Assembly (NCBI RefSeq): GCF_015832195.1
Contig: NC_052046.1
Coordinates: 29,974,911-30,038,910 of the forward strand
Length of the DNA stretch: 64,000 bases
Direction of reading: 5' to 3'
DNA from: Motacilla alba alba
Lineage: Eukaryota > Chordata > Aves > Passeriformes > Motacillidae
The notes under the pieces were generated by a model, which was not told where the DNA came from, searched no databases, and saw nothing but the letters and a program-made list of their open reading frames with translations. Below, piece after piece: positions 1-15,100 of the stretch (positions are counted from its first letter, which is position 1; every line of letters starts with the position of its first letter). The position numbers and the translations under genes are program-made.

Positions 1-153
1 ACCACGTTAGGCTGAAGCAGAGCTAAAGTTCTGCATACTTTCCAGCCTGTGAGTCATGAGTCATGCTCACTGAATAGCCATTGTGTAGTATCAGGTGGTC
101 AAGGATAGTCTGGATAGTCTGCCATCCATGAAATCACAGACACGAAAAGGTTT

Positions 154-185
154 CAGAGTTAGGTCAGCAACCTGACCTAACTCTG
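154..185. repeat. Perfect 14-bp inverted repeat with 4-nt loop
   Basis: The left arm CAGAGTTAGGTCAG (154-167), the loop CAAC (168-171) and the right arm CTGACCTAACTCTG (172-185) form an uninterrupted 14-bp stem, extended by one T-G pair (153 with 186). It is the cleanest hairpin noticed in the window. In RNA it would form a stable stem loop, but it is shorter than a usual microRNA precursor. Function unknown. Confidence 0.9.
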
Positions 186-3100
186 GTGGTTATTGCACTT
201 GTAGCTGGTTTTGTTATCTGCTTTTATATTGTCGATTAGTTTCCTAATTGCCAGGATGATTCTGTAGCAAATGCTGTGGAAACGCAGCCTTTGCACGAAA
301 GAGCTGCTGAAACAGGAGACAGCATTGGACCTGCAGAGACACAGAGCAAAAAGTTAATTCCCTAGTTAAATAATCTAGTTATTTCTTTAGATGTTGATTC
401 AAAGTGGACACTGACATGCTTAGGTGCACTGTGGAAATGGATATCTTTCAACCATTTCTGTCTAGGTGGATGTTTCATATAATTTCATCTTTCCAGATAT
501 CTGAGCACCAAGATGATAGGCTATTCCCAGAGAATCCTTTAGGAGTTTATGTTGGTCTCAGTAAGCTTTAGCCAGTACATAAAAGCCTATAGTAATTAGT
601 ATATAAAAGCTCTTCAGTAATCCTGCAAGTGCACAACACTCATTGTCTGATGTGTACCCTGGCTCCCCAAGGAGACAGCACTGAGTTTATAGTCCCAGGC
701 TGTATCATCAAGGAGTATTACATTTTCAGTCCAAAACATTGAGTAGAAAATGTGACTTTTTACCAAAAGAGTCTATGCAACCACTGCTGGATGGCAGCCT
801 AAGAACATAAAATTAACATCTGCAGGAACTAACAGCTGTCCCAGCAATCTATATCCAGTGATATCTATACCAAGATAAAATACTGCAAAAACAATGTATT
901 GCATCCTAACTGCAACTTTTCTTCTAGGAGCAGATGAAAGGAGAGGTCACACTGCAGATGTTGTCATAGTCTCAAAATATTCTTTTGAGGAACATATCTT
1001 GCAATCTGCCAGACACCAGAATACTGAGTAAATATTACAGAGACATTAGTCATATTACATAAAACATTATTTAATTCAATAAGGATTATATGGTAATTAA
1101 AATAATACAATGCAATAGGTTATTAACTCTACCTTATTTACTTCCCAAATATCATTTGGCTTTGATTTGGTCATGTTACAGTAACACTCATGAGTGACAG
1201 GCCTTGACAGAGAGATGACATTTTGGATTCTTCCTTCTGACTCAAGTCTATGTTCTATGGCACTGAATGCAGTCAAGAAAAGGATTGAAAGGAGACTGTA
1301 TCTTAAGAAGGCCATCTGATATTTTTTCTCAGGAGTTTTTCTTATATGAGTGGAATCATTCATACTTCTTAATCGTGGGTAGAATTCCACCTAAAATAGC
1401 CTGAATACTTCCTTTTTTGTGTGAGACAAGGGCCTTCAGTTCTATCCTCTATCTTCAGAATAAAATCAATTAAAGGGCATCCACAGCCCATATGCTGCTC
1501 TGTACAAACATTTATAGCTTTGATTTTCCTTCTCCTCTTAAGTAACATCAGTGTTATCCATCTTCATCTGAAAACCCCTCATGGAAGACAGGAAAGAGGA
1601 GAAGGAAGCAAGGGCTTTCCAGCAAGAAACTGTGCTGTGGAAGCACCCATCCAACCAAATGCACAAGATCCCCAGGATGCATATCCATAATCTACACCCT
1701 AGCTGATAGACTGCTTCAGACGTGAAGTACAGCATCCCCTTGGGAAGCCACACATTTCCTTCGACTGCCAGATACCTGCAGTGCTCAGTGAGACAATGAA
1801 ATCAAACATCCTGGCAGCAAGCACAGAGAAGAGCAACAACTCTGGGACTGCACATGCACCAACAGGAAAACTTGGCCACTGCTGGCAGCCTTGAGCACAA
1901 TGAAGGGAGACAGGAAGGACACAGGCTGGACCATGGCTTGCTTTCCCCTCTGCTCAGTATTTGGAGCAATGAGCATGCTCAAAGAAAAGTGAATGGATGA
2001 GCAGGCACCACCTCATGCCCCATGCCAGCTGTTCCTTCCTGTGATCAAATGCCCCAGAAGACCCTTTATTCATCTGCCACCTGAATCTTTTCTAAAGCAT
2101 GAAAAGGGCCAGGACTCCTTGGGTCAGTTGACACAAACTGGAGAACACTCCCTGCTAGGGCTCAGAGGTTATTTACCTGGAGCCTCAGTGATTTAGCTTG
2201 ACTTCTGCCTCCAAGTGGGGGCAGTGTAAACAGCCCACTTCCCTCCCCAAGTCCGTCTGATCCACTCTTGATCCAAAACTATTTCTGACTACATGTCACT
2301 TCCGGCTACACATATCATAGGCTGTAGTTGGAAAATCAGGATCTGGAGCTCCCTCATCACACATACGAAATATTTTCAGGCTGTGGGATCACCATTACTG
2401 CCCCCAGGTTTTAGAGATCACCCATCTGCTTCTTCCATGGCTCACCAAAAACCTTGACTAAGCACCTGCTGAAGATCTTACTTCTCCTGCAGGCACATGA
2501 TTGGGAAGAAGGAAATCTGATGAGACCATCTCTTGTTTGCTTCAGAAGTGGGGAGAACATTATTTGCTCTCTGTGTTTAACTTACACTATCATACTCACT
2601 GCAGGTTTTTGGGTTTTTTTCTGTTTTTATAAATAAATCTTGGGATGTTGAAATGTAGAGACATTGTTGCCTTTCCCAAAGGTAAATATTTTCTGTTCTT
2701 GAATGCTGCATATTGCTCGTGTAAGAAACTCCAAAAGTTTCAGCTGTTGTTGGCATCCCTGCTAAGGTCTCTTGTGAGAGCTTTTGTCTGTGTTGCAGTA
2801 CATAGAAATAAGAAGCTGTGTGCTATGCAAAGGGGCATTCCTGCTACTTCTTAGCCACAAAAGTCACAGAAGTATTTTCACTTTTCTTTTTTTTTTTCCT
2901 TGTTCATTTGTTTCAACTCTATTCTGTTCCTGCATTGTCTACCTTTTCATCAGAGCTCATTTCTGTATGAATGTGATTTGGATGATTCACAATTCACCAT
3001 CTCCCAAACAATTGCTGTTGGTATTGACACATATTTGGCAATATCAGCAGTAAACTGACTTCAAAGTTGAGAGTTATGAAATTAAACAATAGGCTAACCT

Positions 3101-3850
3101 CCATAAAGTTTTTTATTAAGGTCTTCACAGAGAATTTCAGCAGCCAGCTTTGTGTTTTCGTTGCCTCCAATTTCAGAGTCCACTTTCAACTGGAACAGTG
3201 TGTAGGTTTGAATAGTACTGAAATGGGGACACAAATGCTTTGAAGTAATGAAAACCTTTTATTTATCCTCACTCCATGATATCAGTATAAGAATTAATAA
3301 AGACAAAGTAACAGTAGAGGTATGAGGCCTTAAAAAAAATAAGCCCTTATACAATCACCTAACCACTGCAAGCAGATATGTAGTTAAAAGTCAAAGGGCC
3401 CTTTATTTATTTGGTTTATCAGTTCACTCAGGCCAGTTCTCCCTTTGATATTGAAGCACAAATGCTTTTTTAATATTACAAATCAGCTGAGAACCATGAA
3501 ATACTAAAAAATCACAGCATGACAGGAATGTCCCACAGTGTCCATTAAAACTGCAGGGAAAATCATACCCTCCCTTCCAAGAACAAGCAGTTCCAAATCC
3601 ATCATCTGCATAGTTTCACATTTAATTTGGATATATTATACCTTGACACAAGCTTTATAGAATGCTTTATTACCTGGGTATTTCATATGTGAAGGGAAAT
3701 TTGTCCCACCAAGATGCCTCAGTACAAATAGGGGAGAAACTCCTATGCTTCTTATGAAGCTGGAATGTGTAAGATGCCAAAAAAATGCAGAACTACAGAA
3801 ATCAGTCGTGCCTGTATGAGTTGAATCTGCTCGTAATTGCTAGAGGCACA

Positions 3851-3889
<39 letters not shown>

Positions 3890-3890
3890 A
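3851..3890. repeat. (TG)n microsatellite
   Basis: A run of about 17 TG units with minor interruptions lies in the intron before the first exon. The opposite strand reads as a poly-His/Thr ORF, which is only a product of the CA repeat. Length polymorphism is likely. Confidence 0.95.
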
Positions 3891-4140
3891 TGTGCATGCT
3901 CATGTGATACATGTGGGGATGTGTGTATTCCTGCAGCTCCATCTGTATCCTGGCTTGTTCTCTTGCTTCCCATCCAGTAGTAGGGAAACCAAAAATCACC
4001 TCATCTGATATCACCTGTATCTGCTGTATTTTGAAGGGAATATTTAATGTTTGTAAGACAATCTAGAGATTATCTTAGATTGTTGTACAGAACTAGAGAT
4101 GCAGGTTTGAGAATGGATTTTTTTTTTGGTTTTGTTTTAA

Positions 4141-4443
<303 letters not shown>

Positions 4444-5150
4444 TGAACCCTACAGAGTATTAAATGCATTCTGTTTGGAATGGTGGTTTTAGTGTGGTTT
4501 AAAATACACTGGGTCCTGCCATACACACGGCTCCAGTCATGGTAGCTGAAGGCGGGCACAGTTGCAGAGAGGTTAATGGGCTCTATTGTCCAAGGAAATG
4601 GTGACATCTAGCGATGCTTTAGCAGAAGGACACCATACCTCTGAAAAAACGGGAAGTACCCGATTTCTGCTACCAAGCATGATTCTGCAAGCTGAGGAAA
4701 ACAAGTATACGGCCATTTTTTAGTGCTAGACTATAAATTCAAGGAAAGTCAAAACTCCTTTTTTCTCTTCAAGCAGCATGGTTTGGTATGCAAATACTGA
4801 ATTTGAGGTGATGATTTGACATAAAAAATACACCATACAAATGTTGGAGGTCAGGTAGACTGCAGGAGCTGATCAGCAATGTCACCACGAATGGGCTGTG
4901 GCTCCAGACCTCAGGTGGTGTTAATTCTGTTACCAGAATTAACTGCTCTGCATCAATCTGCCTGTTCTATATCAGCACCGTCCTGTGCTCCAGTTGCTCC
5001 CAGGCTAATACCAATCTCAGGCATGGATTCTCTTCAGGAGTGGGAGGACTGTAAATAGAGGAGTTATTGAATGTTGTGTCAGGCAGAGGAGGAGGAGTTA
5101 ACTCCTAGATTGTGCTACAGCTTTTACAGGGGCAGAAGTCACACAGGGGA

Positions 5151-5236
5151 AAAAAAAAAAAAAAACAACAAAAAAAACCAAAAAAAACCAAAAAAAAAAA
5201 CAAACAAACAAACAAAAAAAACCCCACCCAAACAAA
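5151..5236. repeat. A-rich low-complexity tract
   Basis: A run of A with scattered C, including CAAACAAACAAACAAA. The flanks were examined and no retroelement body was recognised, so it is called only as low complexity. Confidence 0.85.
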
Positions 5237-5940
5237 CCAAAAAAGGAAGATCTGCATCTCTACCTGTATCTCCCTAAAGTCCAACTTATTCACTCAGGAG
5301 TTTCAACTGGACTGTATTAGTCACTACTGTGACACTTGTTTCATCACTGTCATTAAAATTTCACATACTATCATTACATGAGCATTTACAATTCCCCATG
5401 GAAAAATTATAACAATGGGAAAAGTTTCTGTTTAAGTATCCTTACTTTAAATGTAGCTTTCTACAGCTTGCTACCCCTAATAGCTGGGACAAAAATCCTT
5501 GCCTTTTTAGTCATGGAGTGAACAGGACTATTTATTTTGTCTTTGATATTGGGCATAAGTATGTGTCAAAACAGAGGAGGGATATTAATGGCATTGAACT
5601 GTCTTCATTGTTATCTCTTCATCACCACATCATAGGAAAATTTGCATAAATTCTGCATCCTGCAATCATTTTGGAAGCTAAAAGCTAAAAGCTGCAAGCA
5701 TGAGATAATTTCTCATCCTTCTAATTCTGCCTGACCTCCAAGAGTTAAGGAGAGGTTTTGTGTAAGAAGACCTCTTGCATTTGGGCCTTCAAAGGAATGC
5801 AAGTTATGAAGCTATTTCTGTTTCCTGGGTGTTCAAATTTCCCTGAGGTTCCACACCACAAACAGAAGAAAAATATAGAAAAGACAGAATTAAAGTGATT
5901 TTATGTGCACATTACAAATATATCTAATTAAATGGATTAT

Positions 5941-6020
5941 ATATCTAATATCTAATATCTAATACCTAATATCTAATATCTAATATAATATCTAATATCT
6001 AATATCTAATATATCTAATT
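5941..6020. repeat. Heptamer tandem repeat, unit ATCTAAT
   Basis: About ten copies of ATCTAAT with one ACCTAAT variant and two short interruptions (ATAAT and AT). A single preceding copy occurs at about 5921. It lies 330 bp before the next exon. Confidence 0.93.
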
Positions 6021-6339
6021 AAACAATTAAAATGTTTGACAGGAAAAGAAATAATTATAATAATGACATAGTGAAAAAGGTAGAGGTGTGTTCTCCAGTT
6101 TACTGGATTCCAGTTACTTTGTCCTAATCTATTTTTCCTAGAGCATTTTAACTAGCACTCCTATATTCCTTTTTGAAATGCAGCCCTGAATTAGAAAAAT
6201 TGTTACAGATTAAAATGGTGATTATCTCATTTCAAGCTTAGAAGAGAAACCCTCAGAATTTTGTCAGTCCCTCTGCTTGTGCTAGGGGGACTGAACCAGC
6301 TGGATGTAGCCTGCCACACCCAGGAGCAGCTTCAATTAA

Positions 6340-6501
<162 letters not shown>

Positions 6502-7374
6502 TAAGGCAAATTTTCTGTCTCTGTATGCACTGTTCTAGCTCCCACTTGTATTGCAATAGCATGATAATGATGATGCACCAGGCAATCAACACCTGCTGCA
6601 GAAATTTTTCATTAGTCCATATTGTCTCTCTTGACTGTCTCTCATATAATGTAACATGCTGTGCCTTGTCCACATAGTCTGCTGTATGGATTTTGTAAAG
6701 ACACAAAATAAACCTCACACAGTGCCAGATAATTTCTTGTCATTGTAATTCCAAAATGACAATCCTAAGATTTAGGCAGGTGGCACTGGCTGGAAGACAA
6801 TAACTGACTGACTTAGTGGTGTTATGTGACTCCTGACAGTATGGTTTCAGAAAAATCTTCCAACTCTTAATCAGTCTCTGTTACAATGGAGGGCTTCCCC
6901 ATGCCCCCGCTGAGTTCCAAAAATTAGACCTTTGACTTTTAAAAAACTGTTTGCAAGTTTTTAATCCTTACAATTAAAGTGAATATAAAACTGCACAAAT
7001 TAAATCTGCTTCTGAATTCTCAAATGCAAAATACATTCCAGCATTCACAGTATTATTACCTACTTAGGTAGTAGTTCAGAAAGTTCAAACTTCTAATGTG
7101 TAGTGAAAAAAAAAATCCTCAGGCCTGTCTAGTTCATAGAATTCCCAGGTTTGTGTGTTGCAGAAGGGCTGTGATATGGGCATATCTGTTTTCAAAAAGG
7201 TTTTTTTCTGCTAGTAGTTTTTAAAGCCTTTGCTGACATAAGCTGCTGCACTGGACTGTTGTGTGGAGGTGTATCACACTGATGGTAACCAGAAGTCAGT
7301 GTTGCAAAATATCAAATATGAAATGGATTCATTAAATTTGAGCAAAATATGGAGGGACAGGTATGTGTGTTTGT

Positions 7375-7448
7375 GTGTATATCTATATATATCTATATAG
7401 AGAGATATAGATATATATATATGTATGTATGCATATATGTATGTATAG
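7375..7448. repeat. TA/TATC-rich tract with self-complementary halves
   Basis: TATATCTATATATATCTATA is followed by GAGAGATATAGATATATATA, so the two halves are nearly reverse complementary around a short AGAGA centre. TGTATGTATGCATATATG follows. It could form a cruciform or an RNA hairpin. Confidence 0.9.
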
Positions 7449-8539
7449 GGTACATATGTGCTAACCTAGAGACAAACTCCCATCTAATCTTTGATCAGCT
7501 TGCATTTTGCCTATTGACTGGCATCTATGTATTAAGAACAGGATGCCTATCAGCTTCCTTGTAACAGGGATAAGCATGGTTGTTCTTGTACAAATGCCAG
7601 GGAATAAGTTTGACAGAAGTCTCCAGTTCTACAGCTAAAAGAAGGGCTTTTTGAAAAAAATTATTGCTATAGAAGTCAGCGTAAACTTTTTCATGCACAA
7701 ATTCTGAAAGACCCAGGCTCTGAAATGCCTGAACTACCAATTATGCTACATGACCAAATGCATCCATAGTAACCTTAGCACCAAAAAAAAAAATTACATG
7801 GCCAGTTAAAAATTACCATATTTCAGCATAGACTTAGGAATTACCTGTGAAGCTGTAAACCAGTGAATCTTACCTCTGCTATGGCAAATTTGTAAAAATA
7901 GAATAAAATATAGAACTACAGGCAAGGGAATCAATTTTATGTGAACAAAGAGTTTACCAAGCTTCTGTAAGAAAAAGTTAAGCCTTAGGAATCTATTACT
8001 GTTTTTGCAATCAGCATGCAGAAGAATAAGGATGTTGCACTTGTTTTTAAAAAAAACAAACTTTGACAGTATTTAAAAATTTCAAAGGTTATTAAAGAAA
8101 TGTAGCTGCCATGGTTTAGAAGATCAGGGACAATTTTGGTTTAAACCTACTTGAATGTTAAAAAACAGGGTGAAGAAATACATGGTCCATTTTTACCACA
8201 AAAGGACATTATGACCAGGGTCATGGAAAACCCTGGAAGACCACAGCTGTTCAGTTTGATTTGAAAATGGTACCTACAGGAGAGACAATAATATTTGCAG
8301 GTGTTTTAGAAAATCTGAAGCAGCATATGAAGAATCACAGGTAAGTCTCATCATGCTCAGAGATGGGATTACATAAAATTAAGTGTTGGGAAGTGCAGAG
8401 CAACACATCTATGGAAACATCGACTCTACACATGTGTAGTGGTCTCATCCATATCAGCTACAACCAAGAAGACCTCTCATAAAAGTCTCTTAAAATATCA
8501 GCAACAGTCAAAAACAAAGCAGAAAATAAAGTAAGAGAT

Positions 8540-8578
8540 AATAATAGTAGTAATAGTAATAGTAGTAGTAGTAGTATA
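8540..8578. repeat. (TAG/AGT)n trinucleotide repeat
   Basis: A run of AATAGT and AGT units. On the reverse strand it reads as a poly-Leu ORF, which is an artefact of the repeat. Confidence 0.9.
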
Positions 8579-9120
8579 ATCAAAATTGCAGGACTTCTCT
8601 GCAGAATATTTTTGCAATGACAGCTGGAGTCAAAAGAAGATTGGAAAAAATCACAGACTGTACATTCTGCATTCACATGCATGTGCATTCATAGACAGTG
8701 GCTTTCAGATAAGACAGCCTCAATGCAATGCCAGGCTCAGAGTGTCTCTGGGCCACCAGCAGTGGAATTAGAAGTCCTGAGTGCAGGAAGGCTAAGACTA
8801 AAGCAGTTGGTTTTGCTTTCGCTCTTTCCCAGAGGCTTTGCTGTGCTCCTGGTTTTTCTAAGCCAGGAGCCCAATGCAATACACAGAACTTCCGTTTTCA
8901 ACCACTGTGGCAATTCATAGGGTTTTCTTAAGGAAGAGTTTTCTACAAAAGAGGAAAACAATAATGCTCCTGTAATTGTTTGGGGTTTTTTTAAATTAAT
9001 AACACTGTACAATTGAAGTGCTCTCAGCAGCCTGATTTCTAAACTACCAAGGTGAGAAAGTTATCTCAACATTTATATTTTGTGCAAATTATTTTGTTCT
9101 TCTTCATTTGTCCTTTGCAG

Positions 9121-9171
9121 AGACACGGACCATCCAACACTCTGCATCATCTAGTCAGAGATGTGAAAAAG
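9121..9171 (+). CDS. TRPM3: TRPM3 exon (mouse exon 14 equivalent)
   Basis: A small 51-bp exon, phase 0 at both ends, encoding residues 80-96: RHGPSNTLHHLVRDVKK. The acceptor tcctttgcag is strong, and so is the donor AAG/gtaaga. It joins LEELYNT of the preceding exon to either the optional exon at 15310 or GNLPPDYR at 15484. At the tenth residue it reads HH; from memory the mammalian TRPM3 protein has YH here and TRPM1 has HH, a difference worth an alignment but not enough to change the paralogue call. Confidence 0.93.
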
Positions 9172-12100
9172 GTAAGAGTCCAATAGACGGTAGGTTGAAA
9201 ATAATGTTATTGGTTTTTTGTAGCTAGATACAGTCTCTGTTTTGCATGAGCTTTCAGTCAGAGCCTTCTCCTTCCTGCCAATACAGAATGTCCTGTTTGT
9301 GTGCTCCAAATATCAACTTTTTGCATACAAAGCACAATTAGTAAGTTATTTGGCTTGCTTTCTCTGTGGTTTTAGACGCTTGAGTAATAATGTGTCTGCT
9401 GCCATAATTGTAGGCTCTTACATACTGTGTGGATTTATGCTGTTACTTGTATTTTTCCATACCTGCAACTGTTGTCAAAGCTACTTTCTGTGTTGCTAGT
9501 TTACTTTCAAGCCTGTAAAATAGCTTTTACCCTTGTGCTGGATCCTGGCTTTTTGAAACAGTTCCTCATTCTGTATTGTGTGATACATTATAGCCATCTT
9601 CCTCAGCAGAAATATAAAAATGAGTAGTGCAAGTTCCCCCTGACCCTTTTCATTATAAATTGAATTACAAAAATCTATTAGAAGAGCTGACAGAAATACT
9701 GAAAGGTATAGTGGCAGGAAGGAGATACAAAATACCTTTACCAATGTGCTCAGGATTAAAAGAATTACAGAGTCTGCAAGGAATAAAAATCCCTTATCCT
9801 TTAAATATATGGATCAAGTAAGGAGATTGAGTCTGCAAATGACCTCATCAGCTTGAGTATTTTCCCAGAGCATGTGCGGATTACAACCTTGCATATTATG
9901 TAAGTCAGACCTCAAGGATAGCATACTCGAGAAAGGATATCTCTGTACGTGGAACTAGATGGAAAATTTTAAGAGAGGATTTTTTTTTTCTAAGAGCACA
10001 GGTTTTAGTGTTTTTTTCTGACAGTGACAGAATTGTAGCCTCTTACGGGAGGAGAGTAGTATTGTGTCATACAGCACCTTTTTATTAAGTAATTTTGCAG
10101 AATAATCAGTAGCATGTTAGGAAGGTTCTGGTGGTGTTCTTTGGTTGGTGTGTTAAATGGCATCATCATTGTCCAATTATGTATAGTGTATTAGATGACA
10201 ATTGAAATGCCTACAAAAAGAAATTAAGCACAAATTCCCTTGGATTGAGCAGAGTGAAGTTAGAATCTATTTAGAATGGTTACTGCTCTTGAAGCTGAAG
10301 TTTCCAGGATATTTTATTACTCAATATGTAGTTATTTATGTGCCTTTAAGAATTTGAAAGAAGCATAATCTGTGTTCTACTTTTTTTTCCAAATGCCTTC
10401 TCTCCCCCAGAATCACCTTTCCAAATTCTTCTTCAAAGGCATAGCAAACTGTATGTTGAGTAACTAAATAATATGTTTCTTTTTTCTAAGCCCCTAACTA
10501 AATATGTATTTTTAAAGAAACTCTTGAAAGAAAAGGCATCAAAGTAGTCAAAGATGATCTGTACTCATGGATGTATATGGATAGACACTAAATAAAGTTA
10601 TAAAAAAAACCTATATTTGATGATATTATTTGTTCCATAGGGATTTCTAACTACTAGGTGATGGTTATCTTTCCATAAATTTATCTTTCTTTCCTCTGTC
10701 AATATATAAAATCTTCAGTAATTCCAACTACATTGAATCAGTCTTATGAGCGTAGGTGAGGGCTTTGAAAACAGCCAGCCTGGTGCGGCTCTTAAGCACC
10801 TTCCTGAAGAAAACGGGACCTCTGGGGCTGTATTTATCATTTTGTCCAGGATGAGGAACAGCCAGGCTTCATAAGGAGAAGTGACAGCTCACTATAGCCC
10901 TGAAAACTGAGCAGATCCCTTACCAATCAACCAAGCCATAAATCAGTCCACAGATCTGACAACAGTTTAAACAAAAACACCTCTTTGGAAAAAACTTCTT
11001 AATGGACACATCACCATTTGACAGTTTGATGGCCCATCATGCATGCCAGACAGACCACACTGCTGATGCTAGTTTTTTGAGTTCATGTATGTTTTGATGC
11101 CATACACCTAACCTCTCAGATTTAATTACAGCATCACAGAATATAAATACCAAAGTATGTAATACACCACCTCGAGACAATACTTAATCGATATGAAATA
11201 CACTGTGCATTTACATGCAATTTTAAAACCTGCACTTTTTTAAAGGGTGTATGCTAAAAAATTGCATCTTGATCATTATGGATTCTCAGATAGGAAATGG
11301 ATATTTAAAAATTGTAGAAGAAGTAATTTACTACTGTTGTACTATATAGCTGTATAAATCAGTAGGAGAGTGTTGTTTTGTTTTGTTTTGTTTTAAAAAC
11401 AATCTTGCCTGCTTCATAAATCAAAAGTGAGAGCAACAGAAGTCACATTATCACATAACATTTGTGGCAGCTTATAGACACACATGTGCACACACACACA
11501 TGCACAGAAAACATATAACATAACAATGTATTTTCCCCTTTGATTTCCAAATACTGCTGTGAAGACTGGTAGCCTAGGCAGCATATTGTAAAGGCCTGGA
11601 GATAAAATCTTAAAGAATTTACAGTAATCTAATTGTGCATACATTTTGCATGTATTAACAAGACAAATTATGTCATAATGACTCTGCCTCAGATCATCTT
11701 TCAGTCCTCTCAATTTCATTGCTACATAGTGAGGCCAACCTGCCTGCAGTTTTGGCCTCGTGGCCATTTTGCCATCTCCTGTCAAGGGTCCAGGATTTCA
11801 CATTTGAGTTTGGCTTCCTTCCATACACAGCAATGTACCCAGGCTAAGTAGAAAGAATCAGACAGTGGCTGTCCTGGACACCCTGTCTGCAAGTGGAGGT
11901 TACCCTCTACGAATTTAAAAAAATAAAAGTCCTTCCCTGCCTCAGCTAGCGGATGAAAATCAGTAAAAATTACCAGATGGATTTTTTTTTCCCAAAACAT
12001 TGTATATAATTAACAGATCTCAATTCCACTTCAGGATTATTTACATTTCCAAAGTTAGGGGGGTTTTTGACTGCTACTGTACATATGCATTTCCAAAGAA

Positions 12101-15100
12101 CAAACTAGCAATATATAGAATTTTGGCAGTATTATTTTTTCCTCAGCATGCAAACTCAGAGGTTTGTTACATGGTGACACAAAAATGCACTCAAAGTGAA
12201 AAAAAGTACTACAAGTGACTAGCTACAGTTTAAACCTCAAATTTCTTCAGGAGAGGAATTGTGCATTAACACTGAAGAGTTTGTCCCAGCGTTAAAAGAT
12301 TTGTTGATTATTAACCAGGACAACTATCTTACCTCAAAACCAAACTTTCTCCTTGGTCTTTTTTGACCACCTAGACTGCACCAGAATTAGTTCATCCAAA
12401 TTCTTATTGTTCTTGGGACGGTTCTGTCCCACTTGCACCACTGTGTTTCATTTACAAGCATTCTTAGCACTGCCAGGGTGGTTCAAGCTGTCTGCAGACA
12501 GAACAAATGCTTTGGCATGTGTGTAACTCCTCTCGCAAGGATGGTCCAGTCTTCTTTACTAGGGCTTCTCACTTTGGAAAAGTAATGTTTATGAAATGTG
12601 TATTTTTCCAGTGGATTTGGGAGTTTTCTTTAGTGAAGTGTTTCAGTATTATGTGGGAGGTTTGGATGCATCTTTTATCAAAGCTATTTTACTGGGATTT
12701 TTTTTTTCTAAATCTTTCATGAAAATTTAGAAATCAAAACTGTATCAAGAAACTCAGCTTTGTAACACATGTAGCACTCTGATGCCTGTTGCTCTTTAAC
12801 TGCTCAAATATATTTTGCCACTTAATAACATTAAAGCTTTCAGTTTGAATGAAGACCTTAAGTTAGAAGGAGTCTTGCCTTGGAGCTGCAACGCCCATTT
12901 TTGCTAATGCTTTCATCCTTGCTCTAGTAGAATTATCCTCTTAGACATTCTGGGGAGACAAGAACATTTTAGGGGGAAAACCAACCAAACCTAGCAGAAT
13001 TTACTTCTTAAATGTAATTTGTTATGTTCATTTTTCATTTAATTTTTAGATGTTATCTTTTTTTAAACTGTTCGACATAAATGTTACCATGTCCAAATTA
13101 TCTAAGCTAATACACATTCTTGCAAACCATAGTAATTCCCCCACTCATCAAGTTAAACAAGATTAGGAAGGTTGCAAAAAGATATGCTAGAGGACATTAC
13201 TTAAAAATAGTTGGCAGCTCAATTTTTTCAATAAATTTGCTTGATTTTTTGTCCCTTTGAATGCCAGCCAATTGCTGGGCATGGTACACTATGAAAGCAC
13301 AACCTCCCTCTCTCCTTCCTCAGCCTTTTCAACATGATGCTTGTACCATGGTAGCAGGGCAGGAAATAAGCCTTGTCCTTCATGGCTGAAGTAGAAAAGG
13401 AAGGAGGATCTTTGCATCCATTTTTTCTCTTCTGTAGAACCAGTTGCCATCTGGTCTCTGTTAGTGATTCTCTGCTCTAATCTAATAAGGACATCTCCAG
13501 AGAAGCCAGGCAGATATCTCCAGACATGCAGATATTTCAAGCAAGACATGATAGTCATAAAATTGCTCCATGTGAATTACTAACCTTCTCCTAATGAACA
13601 CATAAAAAAGCTACAGACTCACTGTAATCTGTACTGTATATCATTATAGAACATTAGATTATTGCAGTGCACTAAAAAATTTTGAAGCTAAGAGTTACAA
13701 TTTGTGGTTGTTCTGCAATATTGGCTATATGAGACAATTTTTTATTAGAGTAATATTCCTTTTTTTTCAAGGCTACTGTTCACAGTACACAGAAAGATAA
13801 TTTGTCTCTCCACCTTTATTTTGTAGTCATTTCTTTTGCACAATGATGCACAGAACAGAGAGGGTTCTCTAACTCTGGAGGGTTTCTTAGTGAGGTCTCC
13901 AGAGCCAGGTTATCTATTCACAATTCGCTGAATCATGCCTTCTTTTCTGATAGGGAATGGTTACTGAAACATGAACTGTCATGCAGTCAACTCAGAAGCA
14001 GAGAGTTAGAGAAGGACGCAAACTTTCATTTGGGCTCATTCCCTTCCCATTAGTCCTTTCCTCCTGTAAAGGGGTCAGAGTTTACCTTGTGTAGTTTTTC
14101 TGGAGGGAATAGAAGAGTAGGTGTGCCCACACTAGAATTTTGTTCCTCCATTGCCAGAGACCCTCAAGAGACCTGACTGCACATCTGTGAGTGCAGCTCA
14201 GCCTTAAATTGTTCAGCACACAAGATGTCCCATTGGGTTTACTGCGACTGGAGAATAGAAATGCCCCATTAACTCAGAGAGGATTCATATGCAGTGAGAG
14301 ACAATCTGTTACTGAAATCTTTCTTCATAGTTTTGCAACCCCCAGGCTCTGGAGAATTCATAACCTTAGTGATGCCATTTTCAGATTTGAAAGTGAAGAT
14401 TAGGAAGATGTGTGCAAGGGAGTTCCCATAAAAAGGACAGTAAGATGTGGACATATCTGTCATTCTGTTTCCTTTCAAGTTAAAAAGTACATGCTGAAGA
14501 CGTCATATACATATACATAGGCATACACACATACACATACATATACATATCTATTTAGATATAGAGATGTAGAAATATCCAACAGAGGGTAAGAAAGGAA
14601 AAGAAATGGAAGAAGTGTTTAAAGGGGCTTTTAGTAAAATATGTAAGGAACGCAGGTAGAGAATATGTAGAAAAATTGCTAGGCCTGTAGTTTGCTTCAT
14701 AAAAAACCCCAAAATAATTAGCCACAGATATTTTGTTTATTACAGCTTTCATACATAGAGATGCTTTCCTCATTCTTGGTGTGAAACTTAAGCAAGGGTG
14801 TGTATTCTTTGAACATAACTCCAAGACTGAATGCTGATAGATTCTCCTTGCTCCTAGCAACTAGTAATAGTGATAGCTCATGGTACTGTCTGGGTCCTCT
14901 AGAGCTGTAAGACCAATCTCACCTCCTGCTCTTCCTTTCCTGGAACATGGGAAGGAAACACTGCAGGATGGGAAGAAGCTGGTCCCATGTGAACAAAAGA
15001 CTTTGTATGATGTTCCTTCACCATGCATTGGCAGTTCAGATGAGGCAGTCCAGCAAGATGGCAGCAGAGATGTGAGATGCCAGGACGAGTTGTGGGTGAG

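Noticed and set aside
3752..4014. Reverse ORFs with His/Thr runs
   Set aside because: Artefact of the TG/CA microsatellite at 3851-3890.
11414..11785. 123-codon reverse ORF
   Set aside because: No family resemblance; it crosses a CA-rich stretch and has Cys/Val/His composition typical of chance ORFs.
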